Part shown: positions 39,677 through 49,908 of the stretch, piece by piece
Numbering within the stretch: the stretch's first letter is position 1
Layout of the letters: the number at the start of each line of letters is the position of its first letter
Assembly: GCF_900115825.1 (NCBI RefSeq)
Contig: NZ_FOXW01000002.1
Location: forward strand, 91,795-155,794
Direction: 5' to 3'
Length of the DNA: 64,000 nucleotides
Source: Desemzia incerta
GTDB taxonomy: Bacteria; Bacillota; Bacilli; Lactobacillales; Carnobacteriaceae
Notes under the pieces: model-generated
Seen by the model: the letters and a program-made list of their open reading frames with translations, nothing else
What the model was told of the DNA's origin: nothing
The model's database searches: none
Position numbers and translations under genes: made by a program

Positions 39677-40618
39677 TTAATTATTTTCGTATTGCTGCTG
39701 ACGTCTATTAACACCTTGCATCGTGACTTCTTTCGCCAAAAAGCGCACCCTTTCCATAATACGTTGAGCTTTTAACGGCTCATCTTCTCCACGTTGAGAA
39801 AACGTCAGATGCTCTTCCAATTGTTTCATATCTAAGTTAGACGAAAAGAACGTCGGCAATTGTTCTTGCATGCGGTACTGTAAAATAACTCCCAGCACAT
39901 CATCACGAATCCAACTAGACATGGAGTCTGCTCCGATGTCATCCAACATCAAAATAGGAGCTCGTTTAACGGCTTCTATTTTTTCACCGGTAGTGTTTTC
40001 ACCAATAGATTGCTTCATTTCCACTGCAAACGAAGGAAAATGCATCAATGTAGATGGGAATCCACTCTCTGCTAAATCGTGTGCTATGGCTCCCAGCAAA
40101 TACGTTTTCCCTACACCAAACGAACCTTGCAAATACAACCCGCGATGAAATTTTTTAGGAGCTGTCAAGTAGGCTTCAATAAAATCCATAGCTTCCATTT
40201 TAGCTTGCAATCTTTCGGAGGTATTCTGAAAGTCATCCAGTGTTGCTTCCCGTATCCCTTTTGGCATATCCATTGAATGAATTAGGTTTTTGATGCTTTT
40301 CTCCCGTTGTTTTGCTACTAGTTCAGCTGTAGGTACATAGGTTACATCAATGTAGTGATGGTTCATAATTAAGTTAGGCTGGTATCCTGGAGCCAATTGA
40401 TTTTCTTTGTTCTCTTGATACTTTTTCTTTTCATTGACAAATTCATATAATTTAGCAGCACTTTTTTCTATCGCACTGTTATCCAACATCTCAGAATGTT
40501 CTTGGATAAAACTGACTACATCCGGATCTCTCATGACTTCTTTCATCAATTGATTGAATTCTTCATTCCATTTGCGTTCCTTGATGATTTTTGTCAGGCT
40601 CTTTCCTATATCATCCAT
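39677..40618 (-). CDS. dnaI: Primosomal protein DnaI (helicase loader)
   Basis: 313 residues. Helical N-terminal domain, then an AAA+ ATPase with Walker A GSFGVGKTYLLG, Walker B APILMLDDIGADSMS and a final arginine-rich end. Loads the replicative helicase DnaC. It follows dnaB by 3 bp, so the two are coupled, as in B. subtilis. Confidence 0.96.
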   Translation of the reverse strand: MDDIGKSLTKIIKERKWNEEFNQLMKEVMRDPDVVSFIQEHSEMLDNSAIEKSAAKLYEFVNEKKKYQENKENQLAPGYQPNLIMNHHYIDVTYVPTAELVAKQREKSIKNLIHSMDMPKGIREATLDDFQNTSERLQAKMEAMDFIEAYLTAPKKFHRGLYLQGSFGVGKTYLLGAIAHDLAESGFPSTLMHFPSFAVEMKQSIGENTTGEKIEAVKRAPILMLDDIGADSMSSWIRDDVLGVILQYRMQEQLPTFFSSNLDMKQLEEHLTFSQRGEDEPLKAQRIMERVRFLAKEVTMQGVNRRQQQYENN

Positions 40619-40621
40619 TTT

Positions 40622-42070
40622 TTACTCACCTTCTTTTTGCATATTTCGAATACGTGCCAATCTTTCCTGAAGTTGTTTCTCAACCTCTGGACTTATTGCA
40701 GTCTCTTCGGGTGCTTTATATCCTTCTTTAGCCCATTCAGGCAGTTTTTCTTTTCGGACAGTATGTTTATTTCGCGAATAACTGTTGTTTGAACGAGAAC
40801 CGGCTGCTTGTTTCCGCTCTTGGTTTTTCTTATATTTATCCGCATTTTCTTGGTACATATCACGCACCTTTTTCAAAGCCGCTTCAGGAGTCGTGATTTT
40901 ATTTTGAGCCCAGTCATTTGAAATTTTATAAGCCAATCCCTTTTCGAAGACCACATTCCCTTGTATGACCAAAATATAATGGATCAAAATATTGATCACG
41001 GCGTTTGGTAATCGAGATTTTTTAACAACGTCTTCCAACGTCCACTCTTCTGGTTTAGAAATGTACCCGTTTTTCTGTTCTTTGATGCTTCTCATAAATT
41101 CTGCTGGAGAATATTGATGACTGGATTCAATAATCGCAATATCGTAATCAGAAAAGCCTTGTCCCTTCAAGTTTTGCTGATGTTGTACTTGTGTAGTAGC
41201 TATTTCTTCCATCTCTTGTTGGACCACATCATTCAGCTGTACTTTCTCATTCGTTTTGCGATGGAAATCATCCACAACGTTTTTCTTTAATAAACGAGCA
41301 TCAATCGTTCCTGTGTTGATATCGGATGCCTCTAATATATATTGCTGCATCGCCAACTCATCTACTCCATACATATGATGCAGCGTCAAGATCGTTTCTC
41401 GGATATCCGCAGTCACTGATGACCGATTGACATAGTGTTGGTTAAGACTGTTAAAGAAAAAGTTCCAATCAAATGAATCTGAATCCAAAGTAATTTTTGA
41501 CGTCGACGCATCACCGATCAATGTCCCTGAAGTTTTGAACAGTTCTTCATGCTGTTTTATTTGATTCGTATTCAAATGGTAAACATCTAAGAACGATCTT
41601 GTGATCTCTAAAAAGGAGTTTTGATCTACAGGTTCTACCGAAAATCGATTTCTGAGTTGTTTAAATTTCCGTTCGCCCACCCTCTCCAATAATAACAAGC
41701 TAAACAAGTCTTCTTCAAAAAAAGCTTTACTGGATTGGGGCTTTTGAAGTTCATAAACATACAATTTTTCAGGTTCCGTTTGTACGAATGTCTTCAGTAA
41801 GCCGATAGCTTCTAACCGAATTCTAGCCTGATACACTTCAGGCATTCCAATATTCAGCAAAGCCAATAATTCTGCATGAAGAATTCCTTCACTCCAATAG
41901 GTGTCTTTTTCTGTTTCAGTCCATAAAGTCATGTATAAACTGTAAGCCGTCGATCCGATCAAAGGTTGATACAAAAAGGTGAGTATCTGTTGGTCGATAT
42001 CCGAAAGCAAACTACTTTGTCTTACCATAAACCCATCTTTTGGACTAAGATTTTTCCAAGGATACGACAT
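40622..42070 (-). CDS. dnaB: Replication initiation and membrane attachment protein DnaB
   Basis: 482 residues. This is the Gram-positive DnaB (helicase co-loader with DnaD and DnaI), not the helicase. Two DnaD/DnaB-type helical domains are seen; the second has the conserved YxxxIRDMxxEW-like pattern as FMRSIKEQKNGYISKPEEWTLEDVV region. A basic, Ser/Asn/Arg-rich linker near 410-440 precedes the tail. Ribosome site GGGAG. Middle gene of nrdR-dnaB-dnaI. Confidence 0.93.
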   Translation of the reverse strand: MSYPWKNLSPKDGFMVRQSSLLSDIDQQILTFLYQPLIGSTAYSLYMTLWTETEKDTYWSEGILHAELLALLNIGMPEVYQARIRLEAIGLLKTFVQTEPEKLYVYELQKPQSSKAFFEEDLFSLLLLERVGERKFKQLRNRFSVEPVDQNSFLEITRSFLDVYHLNTNQIKQHEELFKTSGTLIGDASTSKITLDSDSFDWNFFFNSLNQHYVNRSSVTADIRETILTLHHMYGVDELAMQQYILEASDINTGTIDARLLKKNVVDDFHRKTNEKVQLNDVVQQEMEEIATTQVQHQQNLKGQGFSDYDIAIIESSHQYSPAEFMRSIKEQKNGYISKPEEWTLEDVVKKSRLPNAVINILIHYILVIQGNVVFEKGLAYKISNDWAQNKITTPEAALKKVRDMYQENADKYKKNQERKQAAGSRSNNSYSRNKHTVRKEKLPEWAKEGYKAPEETAISPEVEKQLQERLARIRNMQKEGE

Positions 42071-42094
42071 GTTTGATTACTCCCTTCGTACCAT

Positions 42095-42562
42095 TTATTT
42101 CTTCTCGGTTTTTTTTCGTTCCAACTCTTTCATTTCTTCCATAAATACATCAATGTCTTTAAATTGACGGTACACACTTGCGAAACGAATATACGCCACA
42201 TCATCAACCTCTGCTAATTTTTCCATGACATGTTCTCCGATAACGGTAGAAGAAACTTCATTCTCTCCCAAATTGCGCAGTTCGTTTTCAATTTCATTGA
42301 CCATTTTCTCCATTTGGTCCATAGGCACAGGTCTTTTTTCACATGACCGGATAATGCCCTTTAGGATCTTTTCGCGATTGAATTCTTCACGGTCTCCATT
42401 TTTTTTCACGATTAATAACGGAACACGTTCGATTCTTTCAAAAGTTGTAAAACGGTATCGACACGATTCACATTCTCTGCGACGTCTTATAGCTCGTCCT
42501 TCGTCTGCAGGACGACTGTCAACGACTCTGGTTCCATTATTTTGACAGCGAGGGCATTGCAC
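42095..42562 (-). CDS. nrdR: Transcriptional repressor NrdR
   Basis: 155 residues from GTG 42562. N-terminal zinc ribbon with Cys3-Pro-Arg-Cys6 and the CESC pair (residues 31-34), then an ATP-cone domain ([23 protein letters not shown]). NrdR represses ribonucleotide reductase genes according to dATP. First gene of the dnaB-dnaI run, 24 bp before dnaB. Confidence 0.97.
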   Translation of the reverse strand: MQCPRCQNNGTRVVDSRPADEGRAIRRRRECESCRYRFTTFERIERVPLLIVKKNGDREEFNREKILKGIIRSCEKRPVPMDQMEKMVNEIENELRNLGENEVSSTVIGEHVMEKLAEVDDVAYIRFASVYRQFKDIDVFMEEMKELERKKTEKK

Positions 42563-42725
42563 TGTTCATCATCCTTTTTTAAGCTGTATTTTTATTAAAA
42601 AGTTCGCATTTCGCCTTATTATATGAATTATTATACCATACATTTAGTTGCTTAAAAACACTCTAAATGCTGAATATATAAGGATAATCATTTCATTTCC
42701 TAATTGTTTCGTTTTAACAGTATAC

Positions 42726-42772
42726 AAAAAGACTAGCCGCATGGTTTGTCGATCTACGGGGCTAGTCTTTGG
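42726..42772 (-). terminator. Terminator of polA-mutM-coaE
   Basis: Stem AAAGACTAGCC / GGCTAGTCTTT with a long loop and TTTTT on the minus strand, beginning 2 bp after the coaE stop. Confidence 0.82.
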
Positions 42773-42774
42773 TC

Positions 42775-43374
42775 TTAATGTAAAAAATGTTGTTTCTCTA
42801 ACCAATTCATTACTTGTATTCGAGTATTCTCTTTAGTTCCATTATTATCAATCACGAAATCGGCTTTTAACATTTTATCCATGATCGGTTCTTGAGCAGC
42901 TATTTTCTGGCGAGCTGTCTGCTCATCAATTTGGTCCCGTTCCATCAATCGCTGTAATTGGACATCTGGAGTAGTCGCTACCACCATGACTTGGTCAACC
43001 ACCTCCTGATAACCACTTTCGAATAATAATGGAATATCTAAAACGACCAGCGGATGATTCTCTTCGATGTACCGTTCTTTTTCATCATGAATCCACTCTG
43101 CGATCAAATCTCCCAGAATCCGATTCAGTTTCTCTAACTCCTTTGGATTCTCGAAGACAATTTTGCCTAAAGCTTTTCTATCTAGCTGCCCGTTTGAAAT
43201 CACTTGATGGCCGAAGACTACTTCAATTCGTTTTAAACCCTCGGTCCCTGCTTTTACGACTTCCCGAGCTCCAACATCAGCATCAACTACTGGAATCCCA
43301 TTCTCTTTGAAGAGATTACTGACGGTTGATTTTCCAGTAGCAATTCCGCCTGTTAATCCTAAAATAAGAGACAT
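42775..43374 (-). CDS. coaE: Dephospho-CoA kinase
   Basis: 199 residues from ATG 43374 behind GGAGG; upstream codons of the longer frame overlap the ribosome site. P-loop GLTGGIATGKST, then VVDADVGAREVV and LDIPLLFESG. Catalyses the last step of coenzyme A synthesis. Third gene of polA-mutM-coaE, 40 bp after mutM. Confidence 0.97.
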   Translation of the reverse strand: MSLILGLTGGIATGKSTVSNLFKENGIPVVDADVGAREVVKAGTEGLKRIEVVFGHQVISNGQLDRKALGKIVFENPKELEKLNRILGDLIAEWIHDEKERYIEENHPLVVLDIPLLFESGYQEVVDQVMVVATTPDVQLQRLMERDQIDEQTARQKIAAQEPIMDKMLKADFVIDNNGTKENTRIQVMNWLEKQHFLH

Positions 43375-43414
43375 CGCTGCTCCTCCATCCCTACTGCTTA
43401 CGTACATTCTTAGA

Positions 43415-44269
43415 TCACATTACAGGTAATACATTTTCTTCTGTCAGTTTTTGACAATGAGCACAGAAGTGTGTCCCGCGTTGAGCGACTTTAGTTTTTT
43501 GAATCGGGTTTCCACAACGAACACACGGTTCTCCAGTTTGACCATAAACTTTCAGATCTTGCTGGAAATTCCCTGATTCTCCTAAGGCATTTAAATAAGT
43601 TCTTATCGTTGTTCCTCCAGCTTGAATAGCTTTTCCCAACACTTCGATGATAGATTGATGCAATACAGCTGCTTCATTGGGTGTCAAAGAATTTCCCGGT
43701 CTTAAAGGATGGATACCAGCTTGAAACAAAGCTTCGTCTACATAAATATTTCCCAGACCCGTTACGAGGTTTTGGTCCAATAATGCAGGCTTGACAGCTT
43801 TTTTGATTCTGCTTAGTTTAGCTTGAAAAGGTTCTAACAAAAATACATCTGCAAAAGGTTCAGGACCTAAACGCTGAATCCCGGCAACCGTTTCTTCTTG
43901 TCCCCGCAACACTAATTCCATACGACCGAACTTTCGCACGTCTAAATAACGGATATCTCTTCCATCTTTCAAATGAAAGACGACATGTGTATGCAATTTG
44001 AGTGGTTCATCAGTGGGCACCACTTCATACTTACCTTCCATTCTCAAATGGGAAATAAGTGTATAGCGATCAAAATCCAGCAGCAAGAACTTTCCTCTGC
44101 GTCTAATTTGTTGTAGTTGTTCACCGACTAATGCTTTTTTAAACGATTCGCCAACTCTGGATCCAGTTATGATTCTCTCCCAAAAAATTTCTACTTCTTG
44201 AATAACGGCTTTTTCTACTAAGTTTTCCAGCCCTTTACGGACCGTTTCTACTTCTGGTAATTCTGGCAA
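43415..44269 (-). CDS. mutM: Formamidopyrimidine-DNA glycosylase
   Basis: 284 residues from TTG 44269, nine bases after GGAGG. Only this start leaves proline as residue 2 (PELPEVETV), the catalytic N-terminus of the enzyme after methionine removal; the ATG at 44293 would destroy activity. Glu3 and Lys in VRLEGKY-type region (LRMEGKYE) are present, and the C-terminal zinc finger is CVRC...FCAHC. Removes 8-oxoguanine. Lies between polA and coaE. Confidence 0.96.
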   Translation of the reverse strand: MPELPEVETVRKGLENLVEKAVIQEVEIFWERIITGSRVGESFKKALVGEQLQQIRRRGKFLLLDFDRYTLISHLRMEGKYEVVPTDEPLKLHTHVVFHLKDGRDIRYLDVRKFGRMELVLRGQEETVAGIQRLGPEPFADVFLLEPFQAKLSRIKKAVKPALLDQNLVTGLGNIYVDEALFQAGIHPLRPGNSLTPNEAAVLHQSIIEVLGKAIQAGGTTIRTYLNALGESGNFQQDLKVYGQTGEPCVRCGNPIQKTKVAQRGTHFCAHCQKLTEENVLPVM

Positions 44270-44298
44270 CCTGTATTTCCTCCATTCGTGCAAAAAAC

Positions 44299-46959
44299 TT
44301 ATTTGGCATCATACCAACTTTGACCGAAGTCGCTTTCTACTTTTAAAGGTACATTTAATTCAACCGCATGTTCCATCACATCTTCAACCAATTTCTGTAA
44401 TGCTGGAATCTCCTCTTCAGGCGCTTCAAAGATCAGCTCATCATGTACTTGCAGTAACATAGTAGCTTTTAAATCAGACTCCTTTAAAGCTTGAGCAATT
44501 TTGATCATTGCTACTTTCAAAATATCAGCTGCACTTCCTTGAATCGGCGTATTAATTGCTGTTCTTTCCGCAAAAGACCGTAAGTTGAAGTTACGCGAAT
44601 TGATTTCCGGCAGATAGCGGCGGCGATTAAACAATGTCTCTACAAAACCTTTTTCTTTGGCTTCGCGAACTACCTCGTGCATATACGTTTCGATACCTGG
44701 ATATTTTTTAAAGTAAGTATCGATGAACTGTTGTGCTTCTTTTCTTGTGATCCCAAGATTTTGAGATAAACCGTAATCACTGATACCATAAACGATTCCG
44801 AAGTTGACAGCTTTGGCACGACGACGAATATTAGACGTTACCTCTTCCGGCTTTTCAACACCAAATACACGCATCGCTGTGCTTGTGTGGATATCTTGTT
44901 CCTCTATAAAGGCCTCTTTCATATGCTCGTCATTAGAGATATGAGCCAATACCCGCAATTCGATTTGAGAGTAGTCAGAAGCAAAAATTTTCCACCCTTC
45001 TTCGCGTGGGACAAAGGCTTGTCTGATTTTCCGCCCTTCTTCTAAGCGTATCGGGATATTCTGCAAGTTGGGATCTACTGAACTCAAACGACCAGTACGT
45101 GCGATAGTTTGCATATAGCGCGTATGGACTCTGCCTGTATCTTCACGAACCACTTTTAACAATCCTTCCACATAAGTAGATTGGATTTTAGCAATTTGAC
45201 GGTAGTCTAGAATGTATTCAACGATTGGAGCTTGGTCTTGCAATTTTTCCAACACGTCAACTGCAGTAGAGTATCCCGTTTTCGTTTTCTTGATAACCGG
45301 GTAGCCCATTTTTTCAAATAAGATCACGCCTAATTGTTTAGGAGAATTGATGTTAAATTCTTCCCCTGCTTCAGCATAGATTTTTTGTTCGATCTCTTTC
45401 AACCGAGCAGAGAACTCTTCTCTCATTTCTTCTAAACGATGACCGTTCACTGTGATTCCTTGTATTTCCATATCTGCAAGGATTTTAGCCAGCGGCAACT
45501 CCATATCCGCAAAAAGTTCTTTTTGGTGATTATTCTCTAATTGTTCCATTAAATCAGGACCTAAAACAGCAATTGCTTTCACTTTACGTGCCAAATGTGT
45601 GTGCATTTCCGTGATGTCCTCAGGGACTTTAATTTTTGCACCTTTTCCATAAACAGTTTCATCATTTGCTACATCATGATAGTTGTATTCTTCTGCAATC
45701 GCAGCTAAATCGTTAGAGTTGTCTTTAACGTCAAGCAAATATGCTTCTAGTAAAACATCGTATTTTACTGCTGCTAATTTGATGCCATAGCGATTCAATG
45801 CTACGTACGTTTGTTTGGCATCAAATGTAGCTTTAGTAAGAGACTCATTCTCTGCCCATTCTTTAAATAAAGGAGACGTTAATATGTCTTCAGCGGCACC
45901 TACATAAATGTGGTCCTCATTTCCCCAACTTACACCAACCACTTCAGCTGTGTGGTAGTTATCACTCAACAACTGTACATAAACAGCCATATCATCTGTA
46001 AACATCTCACTGGTAACTTCTGTCACCACTTCAAAATTGATTTCTGTTCGCTTAGCTTCTTTCTCTTCATCTAATTCTGAAGTGTCTAATTTGCTCAAAT
46101 GAGATTTGAAGTCCATTTCTTTATAAAATTCGGCTAATTTTTTTAAATCTGCACCTTTATACTCTACATCTTCAATAGCGATTTCAAGCGGTGAATTCGT
46201 ATCAATCGTTGCTAGACGTTTGCTCAAGAATGCTGTTTCTTTATCATTGATCAGATTTTCTTTTCGTTTACTTGGTTTCATGCTGTCGATATTTTCATAA
46301 ACGCCTTCAACTGAACCAAATTCTTCTAATAATTTTAAAGCTGTTTTTTCTCCGATTTTTGTGACACCAGGAATATTATCCGAGCTGTCTCCTGCCAGAC
46401 CTTTCATATCAATGATTTGTAAAGGAGTGATCCCCATCTCTTCTTTGATCGATTCCACTGTATAAGGTTTCAGATCGGAAACGCCTTTTTTCGTAATATC
46501 TACACGAACATTTTCTTTTGCTAATTGAGTTAGATCTCGATCACCAGAAATCACTACAACATCAAATTTTTCTGGGTCAGCCTGTACCGATAAAGTTCCA
46601 ATGATATCATCAGCTTCGTAGTTAGCTAATTCGTAATGTGCTATCCCGAATCCTTTCAACAAATCTCTTAAGTACGGCATTTGCTCTGTGAACTCGCGCG
46701 GTGTTTTAGAACGACCAGCTTTGTATTCTGGAAAATATTCTGTCCGGAATGTTGTATTTCCAGCATCGAATGCTACCAGAACATGAGTCGGTTTTTCTGT
46801 ATTTAATACGCTTTGGATCATATTATGGAAACCATACAGTGCATTTGTATGCAGTCCATAATGATTTTTGAATTTCTCTAATTGACCATGCAACCCAAAA
46901 AATGCGCGGAAAGCCACACTGCTGCCGTCTATCAGTACTAATTTATTTTTTTTAGCCAT
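44299..46959 (-). CDS. polA: DNA polymerase I
   Basis: 886 residues from ATG 46959; the ATG at 46974 overlaps the GAGGAG site. 5'-3' exonuclease domain (1-300, GDRDLTQLA, SDNIPGV), a degenerate middle domain, and the polymerase domain with DYSQIELRVLAHIS and the final VHDELIFE. The middle domain lacks the DxE pair of a working 3'-5' proofreading site (it reads VYVQLLSDNY), as in Bacillus-type Pol I. Repair and Okazaki processing. First gene of polA-mutM-coaE. Confidence 0.97.
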   Translation of the reverse strand: MAKKNKLVLIDGSSVAFRAFFGLHGQLEKFKNHYGLHTNALYGFHNMIQSVLNTEKPTHVLVAFDAGNTTFRTEYFPEYKAGRSKTPREFTEQMPYLRDLLKGFGIAHYELANYEADDIIGTLSVQADPEKFDVVVISGDRDLTQLAKENVRVDITKKGVSDLKPYTVESIKEEMGITPLQIIDMKGLAGDSSDNIPGVTKIGEKTALKLLEEFGSVEGVYENIDSMKPSKRKENLINDKETAFLSKRLATIDTNSPLEIAIEDVEYKGADLKKLAEFYKEMDFKSHLSKLDTSELDEEKEAKRTEINFEVVTEVTSEMFTDDMAVYVQLLSDNYHTAEVVGVSWGNEDHIYVGAAEDILTSPLFKEWAENESLTKATFDAKQTYVALNRYGIKLAAVKYDVLLEAYLLDVKDNSNDLAAIAEEYNYHDVANDETVYGKGAKIKVPEDITEMHTHLARKVKAIAVLGPDLMEQLENNHQKELFADMELPLAKILADMEIQGITVNGHRLEEMREEFSARLKEIEQKIYAEAGEEFNINSPKQLGVILFEKMGYPVIKKTKTGYSTAVDVLEKLQDQAPIVEYILDYRQIAKIQSTYVEGLLKVVREDTGRVHTRYMQTIARTGRLSSVDPNLQNIPIRLEEGRKIRQAFVPREEGWKIFASDYSQIELRVLAHISNDEHMKEAFIEEQDIHTSTAMRVFGVEKPEEVTSNIRRRAKAVNFGIVYGISDYGLSQNLGITRKEAQQFIDTYFKKYPGIETYMHEVVREAKEKGFVETLFNRRRYLPEINSRNFNLRSFAERTAINTPIQGSAADILKVAMIKIAQALKESDLKATMLLQVHDELIFEAPEEEIPALQKLVEDVMEHAVELNVPLKVESDFGQSWYDAK

Positions 46960-47087
46960 TTTATATCTCCTCATAAATGTTATTTAGCTGCTTTTTTACT
47001 GCGCCAATATAGTTTTTCTCTTTATTATTCTATCAAAAATGACAATAGATAGCGAGAATCGAACCATGTACTCCATCTACACGAGGA

Positions 47088-47125
47088 CAAAAAACAAAGA
47101 GACCAGTTTCCTAGTCTCTTTTTGA
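47088..47125 (-). terminator. Terminator of the ATP-grasp gene
   Basis: Stem AAAGAGACTAG / CTGGTCTCTTT followed by GTTTTTT on the minus strand. Confidence 0.88.
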
Positions 47126-48358
47126 TTAGTTCTTTTCCCAATTTAAATTTTTGTATTTTTTAAAGTAATTGATTTGACGTAAAGTCATGAACGCCTTGCG
47201 CTTCCATCCTTTATCATGTCTGTAAAACAAAGGATTTTTGTATTTGCCTTCTTTGATCAATTTTCGAACTTCAGCGGCTACTTCCGGGTTCGAAACATGA
47301 CGTTTCAAAACACCTTTTGGAATCACAGCAAACAAATGATCGCTTTGTACATATTGTAATTCTTTTTCTTTATGGTAAATCACGTCATCAACGATCATCT
47401 TGGCAATATTATGTCCGCTCTGAGTCAAGTAGTAACTTGAACGTCCTTGACGAATATTGACTTCAAATACTTTAAACGTATTGTCGCGCTCATCATATTT
47501 GATATCAAAATTAGCAAATCCAGTATAATTGATAGCTTGCATAAATTTGACCAACTTATCCATCATCGGTTTGTTTTCTCGTACGATCAAAGAGGTATAA
47601 TTCCCTACACCTGATTTAGTCGGTTCTTGAAGGACCACTTGCGCAAATGAGATCAATTGTGGACTCGCTTTACGATCTGCATAATATACAGCATCCCACA
47701 TGTAAGTATCATCTCCGGGAATGTAATCTTGGATGATCAACTCATCTGTATAACCACTATTTTTGATTTTATTGATTACACGATGCAACTCGTCTTCATT
47801 ATTTACTTTGAATACTTTTTGCATTCCTTCAAATGGATGTTTGTAGTACTCAATACCATTACTTGGCTTAACAATTAATGGGAAAGGCACTTTTTCATTA
47901 AAAGGTGTTTCGTCTTTACAAGAGTAAAAGAAAGTCAATGGAGCATCTAGACCATGCTCTGCACATAATTGGTAAAAATTCTTTTTCAAGAATAATTTAG
48001 GAACCCACTCTTTATCAATGTAGCTAAAAACGAAATCTTCAGATAAGGCCTCTTTATTATTAATGATAAAAGTGACATAAGTATCGTTTGTTCCAATCAA
48101 TATCAGCTTTTCATAATATTGATGGTATTCTTTAGCCAGTTTCTTCAAGTAGTCGATAAAAAAAGCTGTATCATCGATTTTATCTGTATAATAAAATTTC
48201 TCGATGATCGTACTGCCTGTTGTATAAGGAATAGGTGCTTTTCCTACAACAATTGGTTTTATTCCATATTCTTCGTGAAAAGAAATCGACATGGTATAGC
48301 AATTCAAGTCGGTACCTATAATAATAGGAAGGAATTTTTTTTTGTCAGTTTCTTTCAT
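47126..48358 (-). CDS. ATP-grasp carboxylate-amine ligase, D-aspartate ligase-like
   Basis: 410 residues from ATG 48358 behind GAGGAG. ATP-grasp fold: PLIVKPSNGIEYY with the nucleotide-binding lysine, IIQDYIPGDDTYMW, and the metal-binding FEVNIRQGRSSYYL. As recalled, the last two elements are like the Aslfm D-aspartate ligase of Enterococcus faecium, which adds D-Asp to the peptidoglycan stem peptide. The murC gene lies just upstream. Substrate is therefore inferred, and another amino acid or a poly-amino-acid role is possible. Confidence 0.78.
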   Translation of the reverse strand: MKETDKKKFLPIIIGTDLNCYTMSISFHEEYGIKPIVVGKAPIPYTTGSTIIEKFYYTDKIDDTAFFIDYLKKLAKEYHQYYEKLILIGTNDTYVTFIINNKEALSEDFVFSYIDKEWVPKLFLKKNFYQLCAEHGLDAPLTFFYSCKDETPFNEKVPFPLIVKPSNGIEYYKHPFEGMQKVFKVNNEDELHRVINKIKNSGYTDELIIQDYIPGDDTYMWDAVYYADRKASPQLISFAQVVLQEPTKSGVGNYTSLIVRENKPMMDKLVKFMQAINYTGFANFDIKYDERDNTFKVFEVNIRQGRSSYYLTQSGHNIAKMIVDDVIYHKEKELQYVQSDHLFAVIPKGVLKRHVSNPEVAAEVRKLIKEGKYKNPLFYRHDKGWKRKAFMTLRQINYFKKYKNLNWEKN

Positions 48359-48534
48359 TCTGTCTTCTCCTCTTATTAGCATATTTAAACGGTGATTTGC
48401 GTAAGTTCTCCGTCAATGTAACTGTTGCTTATCTAAATTCGTTTTGTCCGTTAACCTTGCTAATTATAAATTAGGCTAACAAAACAGTCAAGATAAGCAA
48501 CTTTTGACTACATAAATAATCTCATCTTGATGAT

Positions 48535-48570
48535 AGAAAAAAAGAGATAGATAATTCTATCCCTTTTTAT
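48535..48570 (-). terminator. Terminator of murC
   Basis: Stem AGGGATAGA / TCTATCTCT followed by T7 on the minus strand. Confidence 0.85.
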
Positions 48571-48576
48571 TTGATT

Positions 48577-49908
48577 TTACTGATTGCTTAAAGAAGTTTG
48601 ACTTAAAATCGTTTCATAAGCTGTTTCGAATTTTTGGACATCACCTGCACCCATGAAAATAACGACTGCATCATGATGGGCCAATAAAGGAGACATATCG
48701 TCCTCTGTAAGAATCGGCGCTCCACTTTCGATTTTCGCAGCTAAGTCCTCGATCTTGACTTCGCCTTTTTCTTCTCTTGCCGAACCGAAAATATCACATA
48801 AATAAACGCTATCGGCTAAGCTTAAAGCTTCTCCAAATTCACTCATCAATGCTACTGTACGCGTAAATGTATGAGGTTGGAAGACTGCAATGATTTCTTT
48901 ATCCGGGTACTTTTGACGAGCAGCATCAATTGTAGCACGAATCTCTGAAGGATGATGAGCGTAATCATCAATGATCGTCATATCTTCCATCTTTTTCTCT
49001 GTAAAGCGGCGTTTCACACCTTTAAAGGTCATCAAATTCTCTTTTACTTGTTCCATATCAATGTTCTCGTAATGGCAAATCGCAATCACTGCTAAAGCAT
49101 TCAAGACATTGTGTTTTCCAAAAGTAGGAATCTCAAAATGACCAAAATATTCATTGTCATTATAAACATCAAACTCAGAACCCGTTGTAGAACGAGTCAG
49201 ATTTTTTGCTTGGAATTGATTGTTGTCTTCAAAGCCATAATACACAACTGGAACACTTGCTTGTAGTTTTTGCAGCTGTTCGTCATCTCCACAAGCAATA
49301 ATGCTTTTTTTAACTTGATTGGCCAACGTTTGAAAAGCATCTACTACGTCTTCTAAACTTGTAAAGTAATCAGGGTGATCGTAGTCAATATTGGTAATGA
49401 TCGCGTAGTCTGGTTTGTAGGCTAAGAAATGGCGACGGTACTCACATGCTTCCAACACGAAGAAGTCAGCATCAGGTACTCCGTGCCCAGTTCCATCTCC
49501 GATCAAATAACTCGTCTCTTCTATATTGCCTATAACGTGGGATAATAAACCAGTGGTACTCGTTTTACCATGAGAACCTGTAATAGCGATACTGGTATAA
49601 TTGTTAATTAACTCAGCTAAGAATTCGTGGTAACGAATGACTTCTAAACCAAGTTCTTTTGCCGCAACGATTTCCTCGTGTGTGTCTGGAAAAGCATTTC
49701 CTGCGATAATGATTTGTCCTTTTTGAATGTTTTGTTTGTCGAAAGGCATAATAGGAATGTGAGATTCTTCAAGATTCTTTTGAGTAAAGAAGTATTTTTC
49801 AATATCGGAACCTTGAACTTTGAAGCCTTTGTCATGCATGATCAAAGCTAAAGCACTCATTCCAGACCCCTTTATTCCTACAAAATGATACGTCATTTCT
49901 TCATTCAT
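48577..49908 (-). CDS. murC: UDP-N-acetylmuramate-L-alanine ligase
   Basis: 443 residues from ATG 49908 (GGAGG upstream); the 502-residue frame adds a non-homologous leader. Rossmann motif [19 protein letters not shown] motif [11 protein letters not shown] and the C-terminal FQPHTFTRT. Adds L-alanine to UDP-MurNAc, the first stem-peptide step. Single gene with a terminator; an extended -10 lies at 50123-50131. Confidence 0.97.
   Translation of the reverse strand: MNEEMTYHFVGIKGSGMSALALIMHDKGFKVQGSDIEKYFFTQKNLEESHIPIMPFDKQNIQKGQIIIAGNAFPDTHEEIVAAKELGLEVIRYHEFLAELINNYTSIAITGSHGKTSTTGLLSHVIGNIEETSYLIGDGTGHGVPDADFFVLEACEYRRHFLAYKPDYAIITNIDYDHPDYFTSLEDVVDAFQTLANQVKKSIIACGDDEQLQKLQASVPVVYYGFEDNNQFQAKNLTRSTTGSEFDVYNDNEYFGHFEIPTFGKHNVLNALAVIAICHYENIDMEQVKENLMTFKGVKRRFTEKKMEDMTIIDDYAHHPSEIRATIDAARQKYPDKEIIAVFQPHTFTRTVALMSEFGEALSLADSVYLCDIFGSAREEKGEVKIEDLAAKIESGAPILTEDDMSPLLAHHDAVVIFMGAGDVQKFETAYETILSQTSLSNQ

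Noticed and set aside
47048-47075. GGTTCGATTC on the minus strand, which resembles a tRNA T-loop
   Set aside because: The flanking bases do not form a T stem (CATGG does not pair with CTCGC) and no acceptor, D or anticodon arm can be drawn.
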